53,389 bases of DNA, from contig QZKU01000032.1 in NCBI GenBank assembly GCA_003598085.1, forward strand, positions 1-53,389, in the 5' to 3' direction. The DNA comes from Candidatus Abyssobacteria bacterium SURF_5. GTDB lineage: Bacteria > Abyssobacteria > SURF-5. The notes beneath the pieces were generated by a model, which saw only the letters and a program-made list of their open reading frames with translations, did no database searches and was not told the origin of the DNA. Positions 1-8,567 of this stretch are shown one piece after another; the first letter of the stretch is position 1; every line of letters starts with the position of its first letter. Made by a program: the position numbers and the translations under genes.

Positions 1-299
1 TGGTTCATTCGTCTAGTTCGTCTTGTGTTTTGCGACATTTAGGACATCCATGATCCGTCTCTTCTTCTTTTTTATTGGTTGCGGCTACGCTGCGCCGTGA
101 AAATCCGTGAAAATCCGTGGTCCAAAAATGAGTTCCATGTTCCAGGTTCAAAGTTCAAAGTTGGAAGAAGAGAGATCCTTCGCGGTCGCTCAGGATGATC
201 CTGCTAAAGCAGTACTTCGCTTCGCTCAGCAATAGGCGTGTACCGGCATTCGTCTGCGGATCAACTGCCTTTTTTGATAAATCTCTTTATCGCGGAAGC
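1..299. other. intergenic region with short repeats, left edge
   Basis: I see no convincing gene. The stretch holds a 10-bp tandem repeat (CCGTGAAAAT at 95-104 and 105-114, with a third partial copy), a GTTCCA/GTTCAAA-rich run near 131-166, and two overlapping perfect short inverted repeats: CAGGAT/ATCCTG at 191-203 and CTGCT/AGCAG at 201-212. It lies downstream of the minus-strand VWA gene, so the inverted repeats could fold in its 3' end, but no T-run marks a terminator. Confidence 0.4.
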
Positions 300-2579
300 C
301 TAAAACATGGACTGTTCGAAGACGTGCTGGACCGAGGCGCGTTCGATCAGGATGAGCGCGATTTCACGTGTCTCTTTGGGAATCAGATAGAACCTTTTGT
401 TCCAGGTGTTCGACTCGATGGTGCCATAGCCTTCGAGCAGTTGTCCGTCCTGCAGGACCACTTCGAGCGGTCTTCCCCGGTTTCGCTGATTGGCTTTGCC
501 CGAACGATTGAACGGGAATCTGCTTTTCTTGCTCAAGAAGGAGATCGTTTTGATTTCCGAAAAGCTGATCACCAGCGCCTCATCGTCAGAGGAGGCGTCT
601 TTTGGAAGGAATTTGAATTCCGGCGCATCGACGTCCCATGAGATGAGGGTTCCGCGCATGCAATTCCCAGTCAGGAACTCGACGATCGCCTCCCTGGATA
701 CGGGCCGGCATTTATAGACGAACACCGCCGAACCGATCGTGATGAAGTCGCCGTTAACAATTTCCTTCGGCTGTGCGTATTGGACGCGGTTGACAAGCAC
801 CCTGCTCTGGCTCAGCGGGCGCACGAACATCGTATTCCCCGCCCTGGTCACCATCGGCACCAGAAGCGCATGCAGCTCATCGACACCGGGTTCGGTCAGC
901 GTGATATCGGCATTCTCGCTTTTTCCGATCACGATCGAGCCTCGCTTCCCAATTTTCTGCAGGTCGAAATGGCTTGCCGCCCCGTTCGTATTGTTTATTC
1001 TTTCGAGCGATCCGAACAGTCTCGGTCGGAACATAACCTGTTTCACGGTGTACAACACGCCGGCCACCAGGAGTACAACGGCCAGGAAGATCGGTACCTT
1101 CGGAAGGAGCGCAAAAAACGATTTTTCGATCGAGAAGCGGCGGGTCTTGGCGACCGGCGGGGGAGGCTCAAGAATATCCGCCGGCATTCCTTTCTCTTTT
1201 GTGGTTATGCGTACCGGGACGGAGGCGGGAAAGATTTCTGCCCGGCTGACGGAGGAAACGAAAGAGACATTGCCCCGCAGGTCGCAGTCCTCGGGCAGTT
1301 GGCAGTTATCCGCGGCCGCGAGCACCATATCGGCCACAAGTACGCCGTCCACTACGCTGAACGCGGATTGGATGCCCAGCCCGGCCGGCAGCGCAAGGTT
1401 GGTCTTCATTTCAATGGATTCGACTGGAACATTTTCCGTCGGATAAAGATGGACCCTTTGCGTGTAGCGGTTACCCGGTTTGATGGATTCAAACAGCAGC
1501 CCTTCCTCAGCCGCCAACTGCTCGAAATCTTCGGCCGTTTCGGGAGAGCCCATTTGCCCGCGCGTTGTGAGCGGCCTTATCCTGGAAGGGACATCGTATT
1601 CCGATGCCGTATCGGCGAAATCGTTGGTCGCGGAGGCAATGGTTTTCATTTCCGGCTGAATTCGCGCCTTCAGGACGATTTCAGCCGGCGAGATGCGGAG
1701 TGCTTTCTCCGCAGGCGAAGAGAACCGAATGGTGCAGGTATAGTTTCCCGGCTTCCTTGGGAAAAGGATGGAGAGGTCCTGTGACCACTCGGCGCCGTCG
1801 CACACGATCACCGGCGGGTCTATCACGACCGGGGTGCGGGACGCGCCGTCGGTTATCTCTCCGGTGACCATGAGTATTGTCCCCCAGACCGCCTTGCTAT
1901 CGGGAGTGAACGAAACCGAAAGATGTCTTTGCAGATCGGAAGTGAACAGGATCCCCATGTCTGCATCGACGGCTTCTACGCGCAGCTCCATGGGATTCCG
2001 GTTCGCCCATCCGACGAACCATTCCATGTCCGATTCGACTTCCGGCTCGATGGCGGGCGAAAACTCGAACCACTTTTCATCGGGGAGTTGTTCGAGCTGT
2101 TTCTGTTTCAGCGTTTTGAAGGTGATAGGTTCGGGAAGATCGGGCGGCGGGTTGTTTCTGTCGTCGCTGAGCCAGACAAGCACTCTGTTGCGGTCGGCGC
2201 TGTCTTCATATAACTGATGTAATTCCTGCAGGCTTCGCTGCATCGCCAGCGGCAAATTGGTGTTTACATCAACTGCCTGCAAGGGGTCTACCGCCGATGC
2301 AAGCGCCAGGATGTCCGTGCGGGAGTTGATACGTCTTCGCTCAAGGAGGTGCACGGAACTGCCGAACGTGATGATGGCTACCCTGTCTCCCGGCCGGGCG
2401 GAAGAGATTACCTTTATCGCCTCCGTTTTCGCCATCTCGATGCGGTCCGACATGCTGGTACTGATATCGATGACGATGATGACGTCCCGATACTCTTCTG
2501 AGCCGGCAACAGGCGAAGGCGCGAACATGAATATCGCGAACAGCACGAGAAGAGCTTTTGGGCAGGTACTGCGACTCAT
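300..2579 (-). CDS. VWA and FHA domain membrane protein
   Basis: This 759-residue protein has a signal peptide (about residues 1-26). A von Willebrand factor A domain follows, whose MIDAS motif DISTS (D38, S40, S42) sits right after the signal peptide. A long extracytoplasmic beta-rich region leads to one membrane helix at about 488-511 after a proline-rich stretch. The cytoplasmic tail carries an FHA-like fold at about 548-622 (GSIVIGKSENADITL), which in other proteins binds phosphothreonine. The order suggests that an external metal-dependent adhesion domain is linked across the membrane to an internal phospho-peptide reader; that link is inference. A good promoter lies upstream at 2637-2666. 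No neighbour reveals a partner, and I know no specific family name. Confidence 0.85.
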   Translation of the reverse strand: MSRSTCPKALLVLFAIFMFAPSPVAGSEEYRDVIIVIDISTSMSDRIEMAKTEAIKVISSARPGDRVAIITFGSSVHLLERRRINSRTDILALASAVDPLQAVDVNTNLPLAMQRSLQELHQLYEDSADRNRVLVWLSDDRNNPPPDLPEPITFKTLKQKQLEQLPDEKWFEFSPAIEPEVESDMEWFVGWANRNPMELRVEAVDADMGILFTSDLQRHLSVSFTPDSKAVWGTILMVTGEITDGASRTPVVIDPPVIVCDGAEWSQDLSILFPRKPGNYTCTIRFSSPAEKALRISPAEIVLKARIQPEMKTIASATNDFADTASEYDVPSRIRPLTTRGQMGSPETAEDFEQLAAEEGLLFESIKPGNRYTQRVHLYPTENVPVESIEMKTNLALPAGLGIQSAFSVVDGVLVADMVLAAADNCQLPEDCDLRGNVSFVSSVSRAEIFPASVPVRITTKEKGMPADILEPPPPVAKTRRFSIEKSFFALLPKVPIFLAVVLLVAGVLYTVKQVMFRPRLFGSLERINNTNGAASHFDLQKIGKRGSIVIGKSENADITLTEPGVDELHALLVPMVTRAGNTMFVRPLSQSRVLVNRVQYAQPKEIVNGDFITIGSAVFVYKCRPVSREAIVEFLTGNCMRGTLISWDVDAPEFKFLPKDASSDDEALVISFSEIKTISFLSKKSRFPFNRSGKANQRNRGRPLEVVLQDGQLLEGYGTIESNTWNKRFYLIPKETREIALILIERASVQHVFEQSMF

Positions 2580-2636
2580 TTTTTCTTCTATTTGGGGACG
2601 ATTGAGGCCATGGGAAAAAATTTCCTACCTATGGAG

Positions 2637-2666
2637 ATTGTATGGCAGGGACCGCACATTTGGCAA
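2637..2666 (-). promoter_or_regulatory. sigma-70-like promoter of the VWA-FHA gene
   Basis: On the minus strand the -35 is TTGCCA (2661-2666) and the -10 is TACAAT (2637-2642), 18 bp apart. Each hexamer matches consensus at 5 of 6 positions. Transcription would start near 2630, leaving a leader of about 50 nt before the start codon at 2579. Confidence 0.55.
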
Positions 2667-2807
2667 CTAAAAAGAGTTTCAGCAGTCCTCCCCCACAGAA
2701 GCCGTGCGGAAGCAGGATACGGATTTTTGGGGGAAAATCGAGTGCTCCTTTCACAGGAAATGGGTAACTGACCGGGAAATGTAAGGGACACGGCACCTTA
2801 AGGCCTT

Positions 2808-3491
2808 TCAATGTTTCTCATAATATACATCCATCAGTCCGCTCGGCTTGTATTCGCCGGCAACGAGTTTTTTTATTCGGCGCACCCGTTCGGCATTTTC
2901 CTCAGGGTGTCTCAGCACATGAAATGAATTAGGAGCAATGATCATAGCCACCAAAGATACATACTCATCTTCGGTCAGTGATTCGAATGATTTCCCGTAG
3001 TAAGATTGCGCCGCCTCCTCAAACCCTCGAATTTCTTTCTCATCCTCATGACCCAGATAGAGAGCGTTTATGGACAAAAGCAACTGATCTTCCTTGGATA
3101 TCAGTGGATCAAGGGCGAAGACTGCTATCAGTGTCTGTTTCACCTTGCGGATGCCGGGCTTGAAGTTTTCAAAATACAGTATCTTGACCAGGCCCTGGGT
3201 GAGCGTTGTTATGCCGGCGCCGGGCGTCCTGAGGTCCATCCCGTTATGTTCAAAAAAAGTCGGGTCTTCAACCGCAAGAAGGATGTCTAGTTGTCTCTGG
3301 GTCATGTCTCCTGCGCTCAGCAGAAAGCCGTTGACGGAGCCATTTGGCCGGCGCCACGATTTGGACTCCAGGTCTTTTATGATGACGTCTCTGGTATAGT
3401 CTCGCGCCATCACGACGACGATAACGTAATATGAGATTATAGACAGCGAGACTATTCCTGCGGCAGCAATCAGCAATCGAAAGGTTTTCAT
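2808..3491 (-). CDS. divergent GT51-like (monofunctional transglycosylase-like) protein
   Basis: This 227-residue protein has one N-terminal membrane helix (about 5-28) and a GT51 peptidoglycan glycosyltransferase-like domain. Motif 1 is intact (E75-D76, F, H, G, D in VEDPTFFEHNGMD). The GITTLTQ segment corresponds to the STITQQ motif, and INALYLG plus the following GFEEAAQSYYGK match motif 4. In the RKxxE motif the second conserved acid is Gln (R115-K116-V-K-Q119), so activity may be reduced or altered. The protein is about the length of MtgA and has no transpeptidase domain. No strong ribosome-binding site is visible before the ATG. A promoter with perfect TTGACA lies upstream. It could be a true but unusual glycosyltransferase or a non-catalytic relative. 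Confidence 0.8.
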   Translation of the reverse strand: MKTFRLLIAAAGIVSLSIISYYVIVVVMARDYTRDVIIKDLESKSWRRPNGSVNGFLLSAGDMTQRQLDILLAVEDPTFFEHNGMDLRTPGAGITTLTQGLVKILYFENFKPGIRKVKQTLIAVFALDPLISKEDQLLLSINALYLGHEDEKEIRGFEEAAQSYYGKSFESLTEDEYVSLVAMIIAPNSFHVLRHPEENAERVRRIKKLVAGEYKPSGLMDVYYEKH

Positions 3492-3558
3492 GTAAGTGAT
3501 TTATCTGCGGAGTTTGGGCGGACGGAACTATCAGATGCAGATCTGACTGGTAGAGCAA

Positions 3559-3587
3559 GATATATCACATTCGATAGGCGTTGTCAA
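3559..3587 (-). promoter_or_regulatory. sigma-70-like promoter of the GT51-like gene
   Basis: The minus strand reads TTGACA (3582-3587), 17 bp, TATATC (3559-3564), with TGA just before the -10 (extended -10 type). The predicted start is near 3552, about 60 nt before the coding start at 3491. Confidence 0.6.
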
Positions 3588-3709
3588 ATCTGCATTTGCG
3601 GCGTAATGTCTGATTTTCTGCATAAGAACACGCGTCTCGGTGGAATCGGTCGCTGTGTGGGTGATGGACGATCAATATACCCCGAGCCGGTTACCCGACG
3701 CCTTTTGCT

Positions 3710-4408
3710 TCATTTTCCGGAAACCGCATATTCAAGTGCTTTTCGCGCATGGATGGTGGTTGTGTCGAATAGCGGAAGGGCCGAATCTGTTTCTGAAATC
3801 AGGAGCGGGATTTCCGTGCACCCGAGGATGACGCCTTCGGCGCCACGCCCAGCGAGGCTGGATATGATCTCCCGAATTCGCAGCCGAGAAGTATCCAGAA
3901 GCCTCCCTTGGACAAGTTCTTCCATTATGATGGTATGCACATCGTCCGCGCTTGGCTCATCCGGCACCAGCGCAGTAATCCCGTGTGACGCCAGCCGGTC
4001 TCTGTAGAAGGTTTTGTTCATGGTGAACTTGGTGCCCAGAAGACCTACTTTTGTCATTTTCTTCGCCTGGATTGCTTCGGCTGTCGCGTCGATCAGATTC
4101 AAAAAAGGCAAACGGGAGGCCCTCTGGACGTCATCAAACACGATATGCATGGTATTGGTCGCGATGATGCCGAAGTCGGCGCCGGCCTTCTCCAGCGCAC
4201 GGGCCGCCGCAATCATACTTTCGGTGATTCTATCCCAGCGATCCCCGGTCCACCAATCGACGTATTGCTGAAAGCACACGCTGTAGATGATGATCTCGGG
4301 ATACGCATGATTTCCGAAGCGCCGGGTGTATTCCCGGGTGATATATTGATAATACGTCACCGTTGACTCGGGGCTAAGCCCGCCGAGAATGCCGATTTTC
4401 TTGTGCAT
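3710..4408 (-). CDS. aspartate/glutamate racemase family protein
   Basis: This 232-residue cytoplasmic enzyme begins with GILGGLSPESTVTYY, the phosphate/substrate loop of the Asp/Glu racemase superfamily. The two catalytic positions are Thr84 (in ATNTMH) and Cys197 (in LGCTEI). A Thr/Cys pair instead of Cys/Cys is the arrangement described for E. coli YgeA-type L-Asp/Glu racemase, so one-directional or L-specific racemisation is likely (family knowledge). It may supply or remove D-amino acids. It lies 52 bp downstream of the membrane-protein gene at 4461-5099 on the same strand, so the two may be co-transcribed. A GAG-type ribosome-binding site precedes the ATG. Confidence 0.88.
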   Translation of the reverse strand: MHKKIGILGGLSPESTVTYYQYITREYTRRFGNHAYPEIIIYSVCFQQYVDWWTGDRWDRITESMIAAARALEKAGADFGIIATNTMHIVFDDVQRASRLPFLNLIDATAEAIQAKKMTKVGLLGTKFTMNKTFYRDRLASHGITALVPDEPSADDVHTIIMEELVQGRLLDTSRLRIREIISSLAGRGAEGVILGCTEIPLLISETDSALPLFDTTTIHARKALEYAVSGK

Positions 4409-4460
4409 TACACTCGCCCGCGCATGAGAGAAATTCCTGGCGCTGCAACGAACTCTCCGC

Positions 4461-5099
4461 TCAGATCCATCCGAGGAACACGCCGAACACGATCAGCGCC
4501 GCGGCGTCGACCCCAAGAATGATGCTGACCGTTATCGCCTTGTTCCGCACGCTCTTCATGTCATACACCCAGAAAGCGATCAGGAAGAAATACAGGTAGC
4601 CGATCAGGAAAATGAGCCAGGGCGCGCGCACGTTCCACCACGAATAGTCCCATGTAAGCGCGTTGGCAAGATTCAGCAGGATCTCGATAAACACGCAGAT
4701 GGCGGCATCGACGCACGCGAAAAAAATTCGGTTCGGAATTCCGAAAATCCTCAGGTTCCTGTCGGCCGGCAGCATCTTGATGAAAACGATGCCCAGAATC
4801 GCGAACATGAACGAGATTTCTATGTTGAGCCCTATCAAAAGGAGATAGGCGGTACCGCCGCCCGGCGCGCCCCACACCGGGGCATGGTTCGTGAAGTGGA
4901 ATACGAGCGCATTCCAGATTTCGTTGAACCAATCGGCCCCCCAGAGCGCCAGCCCCGCAAATACCAGACTCCAGTTCCGCTTCTCGATTTCGACCGCGTA
5001 CACGTACACGATGAGCACAAAAAGCGGTATCACGTACCACTTGAACTGACTGCTATCTCTCAGAATGTCCAGCGCCTGCTGCGCTGCTTGCGTAGGCAT
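4461..5099 (-). CDS. multi-pass membrane protein of unknown function
   Basis: I do not recognise this protein. The chosen start (MPTQAAQQ, 212 residues) follows a clear AGAGGAG ribosome-binding site about 7 nt upstream; a longer in-frame version would add 63 basic residues with no such site. The sequence has about six hydrophobic segments, with charged or aromatic pairs within them (for example WGADWFNEIWN and ALTWDYSWWN). This pattern fits an integral inner-membrane protein. There is no signal for an enzyme motif. The racemase gene follows 52 bp downstream on the same strand, so the pair may form a small operon. Confidence 0.75.
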   Translation of the reverse strand: MPTQAAQQALDILRDSSQFKWYVIPLFVLIVYVYAVEIEKRNWSLVFAGLALWGADWFNEIWNALVFHFTNHAPVWGAPGGGTAYLLLIGLNIEISFMFAILGIVFIKMLPADRNLRIFGIPNRIFFACVDAAICVFIEILLNLANALTWDYSWWNVRAPWLIFLIGYLYFFLIAFWVYDMKSVRNKAITVSIILGVDAAALIVFGVFLGWI

Positions 5100-5412
5100 G
5101 CCAGTCTCCTCTCTTCTTGCTTTTCCAGTCTCCCGTGTGTTTCTGATTGTTTTCTCCCGCTGGAGCATCATATCAGGAAGCGAAGGGTCATCACAAATCT
5201 TCCGCTTCCGATCACACTTGCGTTCGCCTGCCATTTTTATTAACATAAGGCAATCATACGATAGGCGAAAGTCATAAAAAGTCATCAAAGTCGTTCGCTT
5301 GATTCCCGTTGATATCTTTCCTTCCTGTGAGCGAGAAGTTTATCTGCTCCGAAGAGGAGCAGGCAAATAGAATTTCAGGTCGTCTAATGTTTTCCTGGGG
5401 GGGGGAAAGATC
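5100..5412. other. divergent intergenic region
   Basis: This gap separates divergently read genes. I see no further gene. A perfect 7-bp inverted repeat (CTGCTCC, 5-nt loop, GGAGCAG at 5344-5362) lies about 50 bp before the plus-strand gene; it lacks a T-run, so it may be an operator rather than a terminator. A run of nine G residues at about 5399-5407 precedes the next start codon and serves as, or masks, its ribosome-binding site. Confidence 0.4.
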
Positions 5413-5814
5413 ATGACGGTCAAAGATTGGTGGAAACGGCGGAAACTTGACAAGCTAAGGGGCGTCGACGCGCTCGATCATGGCATCGTAAAAGGCGAAG
5501 GCATTCCTCTTCCGGAGAGATGGAAACAGAAAACCGAGATCAGGTACTGGAAACGGATGCCGGAGAAGGAAGCCTACGAGTTTTACATGAGTCTCCCGCC
5601 CGTCAAAGAAACTCCACGGCTGCGATCGGTTACGGAATTCAGGAAATGGAATAGCCGGCGAAAACAGATTATTGCGACCGCGGAAACTGAGTTCAGGACG
5701 CGCAACGGCATTCCCGAGAACGTCGGGCTGTCGCAGGCCGAACAGAATAAACTGAACGAATTCGCCAAACAGAGAGTGCAGCAGTTGATCGATCAGCCCG
5801 GGATGATCATCTGA
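5413..5814 (+). CDS. hypothetical protein, 133 aa, basic and charged
   Basis: I do not recognise this protein. It is 133 residues, rich in Lys, Arg, Glu and Trp, with no signal peptide or membrane helix. The N-terminus (MTVKDWWKRRKLDKLRG) is strongly basic and could bind nucleic acid or an acidic partner. The C-terminal half looks largely helical. The start follows a G-run plus GAAAG about 5-8 nt upstream. The gene lies 117 bp before the sialidase-like gene in the same direction. It is supported by a good open frame and codon use like its neighbours, but not by homology that I can name. Confidence 0.6.
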   Translation: MTVKDWWKRRKLDKLRGVDALDHGIVKGEGIPLPERWKQKTEIRYWKRMPEKEAYEFYMSLPPVKETPRLRSVTEFRKWNSRRKQIIATAETEFRTRNGIPENVGLSQAEQNKLNEFAKQRVQQLIDQPGMII

Positions 5815-5931
5815 ATTCCAACAAATCGCAGGTGAAGGATTTAACTCAGAATCCTGATCCGACAAAACGAGGGAGAACTCTGTCAACCTTGAATGTGGAA
5901 CGCGATTAATGAAATTGGGGGGAGACGCATT

Positions 5932-7308
5932 GTGAACAGGATAACAATTTTGGCGGTCTTATTAGTCTTCGCAGGTTTTACAACCCCGGCTTACACGGGG
6001 GCTTCAGAAGAAGTTCCTGCTGCAGGGAAACGGGCGACAGACGCGGAAAGCACCCTGAATGCCGCCAGCGCCGGAGCGGCCGCCGGCAACATGGTCAACA
6101 TGGAGAGGAAGAGAATGGGAAGCATTAAAGATGTCGAGCACGTGGTCGTCTATAAGGATTCGGGTCTGGCCCACGCATGCAATCAGGTCAGTATTGTCTT
6201 GCTGCAGAACGGCGAGCTCTTCCTTGGGTTCAACGAGGAGAGATATCCCATCCACGCAGACAGCGGTCAGTCGTGCTTCATCAAGTCGACGGATGGGGGA
6301 AAGACCTGGGATGCTTCCACGAAACGAGTCATCTGGCCTTATACCGAATCGCAGGGTAATTGGGACTGCGCATTTGCACAGATCGCCGACGGTACTATCC
6401 TGATGCACACTCGAGTCTGTAATTTCCTGGCTCCGCGCGGCATCAATTCTGAAGGAGACCAGGCGCTCGGTATGCCGCCCCCCGGGATGCCCGAACGCCT
6501 CAAGAGGCAGACGGGCTACGCTCTGCTGAAGTCCGGAAACAACGGCGTCACGTGGACGAGTCCCATCGAGGTAAACGCAAGCCCTATTGCGAGCTCATCG
6601 TTATCTCCCTATGCCTGCGGAGGCTCGGGAGCCGGGCACATCATCCAGCTTCCCGACGGCGGATTGCTTATGCCGTTGGGGGGAACGCTCTCATCCGCGA
6701 GCGAGCCCGGGACCGGCTCCGAAACGGACCGGTGCTTCCTGTTGAGATCGGATGATGGCGGGAATAATTGGGAATACTGGTCCACCGTCGCGTATGATTC
6801 TGCAAGCATTATCAGCTTCTCCGAGCCCGGCATGGCGCGGCTCAAGGATGGGAAACTGGTCTGCTTGATGAGGACACACCACAAGCCAAACCGGCAGGAT
6901 AACCTGTGGTTCACCTGGTCGAATGATGACGGAGTCACCTGGAGCTCACCGAAGAGAACCTCCCTGTGGGGTTACCCGGCTGACGTCATGCAGCTAAGGG
7001 ACGGCCGGGTTCTGGCAGTCTACGGGTATCGGAAGGCGCCGTACGGCGTGCGCGGCTGCATCTCGGAAGACGGTTTGACCTGGGACGTCAGCAATGAGTT
7101 TGTCATCAGGGAGGGCGGCATAGCCAAGCCGGCGACCGCCAGCGGCATCAATCCTCTTATTAATTCCCTTAACATGATGCAGTACTGGCACATCGGATAC
7201 CCGAGCGTGACCCAACTGGATGACGGAACCGTAGTCGTTGCATACCACGAGTACAGCGATGAAGCTCAGCCCATCCAGTACCTGATGTTCACGCGCTTCA
7301 AATTATAG
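5932..7308 (+). CDS. secreted sialidase/BNR-repeat protein
   Basis: This is an exo-sialidase-like six-bladed beta-propeller protein of 458 residues from a GTG start. I chose that start because GGGGGGAG lies about 8 nt upstream and the signal peptide (NRITILAVLLVFAGF...) then begins at once; an ATG at 5893 would add 13 residues and has poor spacing. Five Asp-box (BNR) motifs S-x-D-x-G-x-T-W are visible: STDGGKTW (about 119), SGNNGVTW (201), SDDGGNNW (273), SNDDGVTW (330) and SEDGLTW (378). It is probably exported. The substrate (sialic acid or another sugar) cannot be told. The enolase-superfamily gene begins 40 bp downstream, so the two are likely co-transcribed in sugar or sugar-acid use. 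Confidence 0.85.
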   Translation: MNRITILAVLLVFAGFTTPAYTGASEEVPAAGKRATDAESTLNAASAGAAAGNMVNMERKRMGSIKDVEHVVVYKDSGLAHACNQVSIVLLQNGELFLGFNEERYPIHADSGQSCFIKSTDGGKTWDASTKRVIWPYTESQGNWDCAFAQIADGTILMHTRVCNFLAPRGINSEGDQALGMPPPGMPERLKRQTGYALLKSGNNGVTWTSPIEVNASPIASSSLSPYACGGSGAGHIIQLPDGGLLMPLGGTLSSASEPGTGSETDRCFLLRSDDGGNNWEYWSTVAYDSASIISFSEPGMARLKDGKLVCLMRTHHKPNRQDNLWFTWSNDDGVTWSSPKRTSLWGYPADVMQLRDGRVLAVYGYRKAPYGVRGCISEDGLTWDVSNEFVIREGGIAKPATASGINPLINSLNMMQYWHIGYPSVTQLDDGTVVVAYHEYSDEAQPIQYLMFTRFKL

Positions 7309-7348
7309 GTTGAGGGACCGGTCACAGACCGGCAGGACGGGGGTACAG

Positions 7349-8434
7349 ATGAGAATCATCGATGTGAAGGCGACCCCACTGCGCACGCATTCCGTTTTTG
7401 TGCAGGTATTGACCGATGAAGGCGTCACCGGCATCGGCGAATGCAGTCCGATGAATCCACTCGTCTTGTCTCATTTCGTGGAGACCGCGCTGAAGCCCAT
7501 AATTCTTAATGAGGACCCCTTGGAGACCGAGAGATTATGGAACAATATGACCTTCCGCACGTATAAGCTCGGCGTGCAGGGTGTCCAGCCGGAAGCGATC
7601 GCGGGCATCGATATCGCCCTGTGGGATATCAAGGGGAAGGTGACAGGCCTGCCAATTCATACCCTGCTCGGAGGCTGCTGCCGGAAGAAGGTTCTGATGT
7701 ATGCCAGCATCGGCGGCGGCGCACACATGGCGGTCTCAGATATGGCCGCTTACGTCCAACAATTCCTCGAGAAGGGATTTAAAGCTTTCAAGATCCGGAT
7801 GGATTACGTCGGCTCGACCGCAGGGGCGCAGGATGTGGATTTAAAGAAGGATTACGAAATGTTCAAGGCGATCAGGGAGTTGATCGGCGACGATATCCCC
7901 TTGAGCTTCGACGCAAACAACGGCTATTCCGTAAGCGCCGCGATCGCACAGGGACGCAGATTCGAGGAGCTTGGTATCTATCATTACGAAGAGCCGGTTG
8001 CCCAATTTGATTATCGGGGGATAGCGCAAGTCGCCAATGCGCTGGATGTGCCGGTCTCAGCCGGCGAGCACGAATACAACCGATGGCAGTTCCGCGACCT
8101 GATCGAGCAGGCGCAGGTGGATATCATTCAGCCCGACGTGGTCAAATGCGGCGGCATCAGCGAGATGCAGAAAATCGCCGTGCTCGGTTCAGTCTACAAC
8201 AAGCATTTCGTCCCGCATCAGACACAGCCGACGATAGGAACTGCAGCAAACCTGCATGTCGTCGCCGCCCACGCCGGCGCCACCCGTCCGCAGGAATACA
8301 GCGGACAAAATCTGTATCTTGATGATCTTTTCGAGGAGCCGCTGGTGTTGGAGGACGGATATCTATACGTTCCGCAGAAGCCGGGCCTCGGGCTGGAACT
8401 GAATGCAAAGAAGATGATGGCATGTGCGCTGTGA
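7349..8434 (+). CDS. mandelate racemase/muconate lactonizing (enolase) superfamily enzyme
   Basis: This 361-residue cytoplasmic enzyme removes an alpha-proton next to a carboxylate, which typically leads to sugar-acid dehydration or epimerisation. Key residues of the mandelate racemase subgroup are visible: a base motif K148-I-R150, metal ligands D188, E214 and E240, then D263 and H290 as the second base pair. The ATG at 7349 is preceded by GGGGG at about 8 nt; a TTG at 7310 would add 13 residues without a site. The K-x-R form of the base motif differs from the usual K-x-K. The sialidase-like gene upstream and the Gfo/Idh/MocA enzyme nearby suggest uronate or sialate-type breakdown, but the substrate is inference. 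Confidence 0.88.
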   Translation: MRIIDVKATPLRTHSVFVQVLTDEGVTGIGECSPMNPLVLSHFVETALKPIILNEDPLETERLWNNMTFRTYKLGVQGVQPEAIAGIDIALWDIKGKVTGLPIHTLLGGCCRKKVLMYASIGGGAHMAVSDMAAYVQQFLEKGFKAFKIRMDYVGSTAGAQDVDLKKDYEMFKAIRELIGDDIPLSFDANNGYSVSAAIAQGRRFEELGIYHYEEPVAQFDYRGIAQVANALDVPVSAGEHEYNRWQFRDLIEQAQVDIIQPDVVKCGGISEMQKIAVLGSVYNKHFVPHQTQPTIGTAANLHVVAAHAGATRPQEYSGQNLYLDDLFEEPLVLEDGYLYVPQKPGLGLELNAKKMMACAL

Positions 8435-8567
8435 AAACTTTGTGACGTAATGGGATTACCCACAACCGAGCAAACGACATTGCTCCTGAAACCTGAGTTC
8501 ACCCGTCACAGCGCCACAGCCGAAAATTAAGGAATGACGGCAGAGAAGCTCCTGTCGCGGAGGCGTC

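Noticed and set aside
2580-2807. Degenerate copies of the nnrD-type repeat around GGGACC and GGGACACGG
   Set aside because: Only short similarity is visible and no clear inverted-repeat arms could be paired.
5344-5362. 7-bp inverted repeat as a terminator
   Set aside because: No T-run follows and it lies upstream of a gene; an operator would be more plausible but is unsupported.
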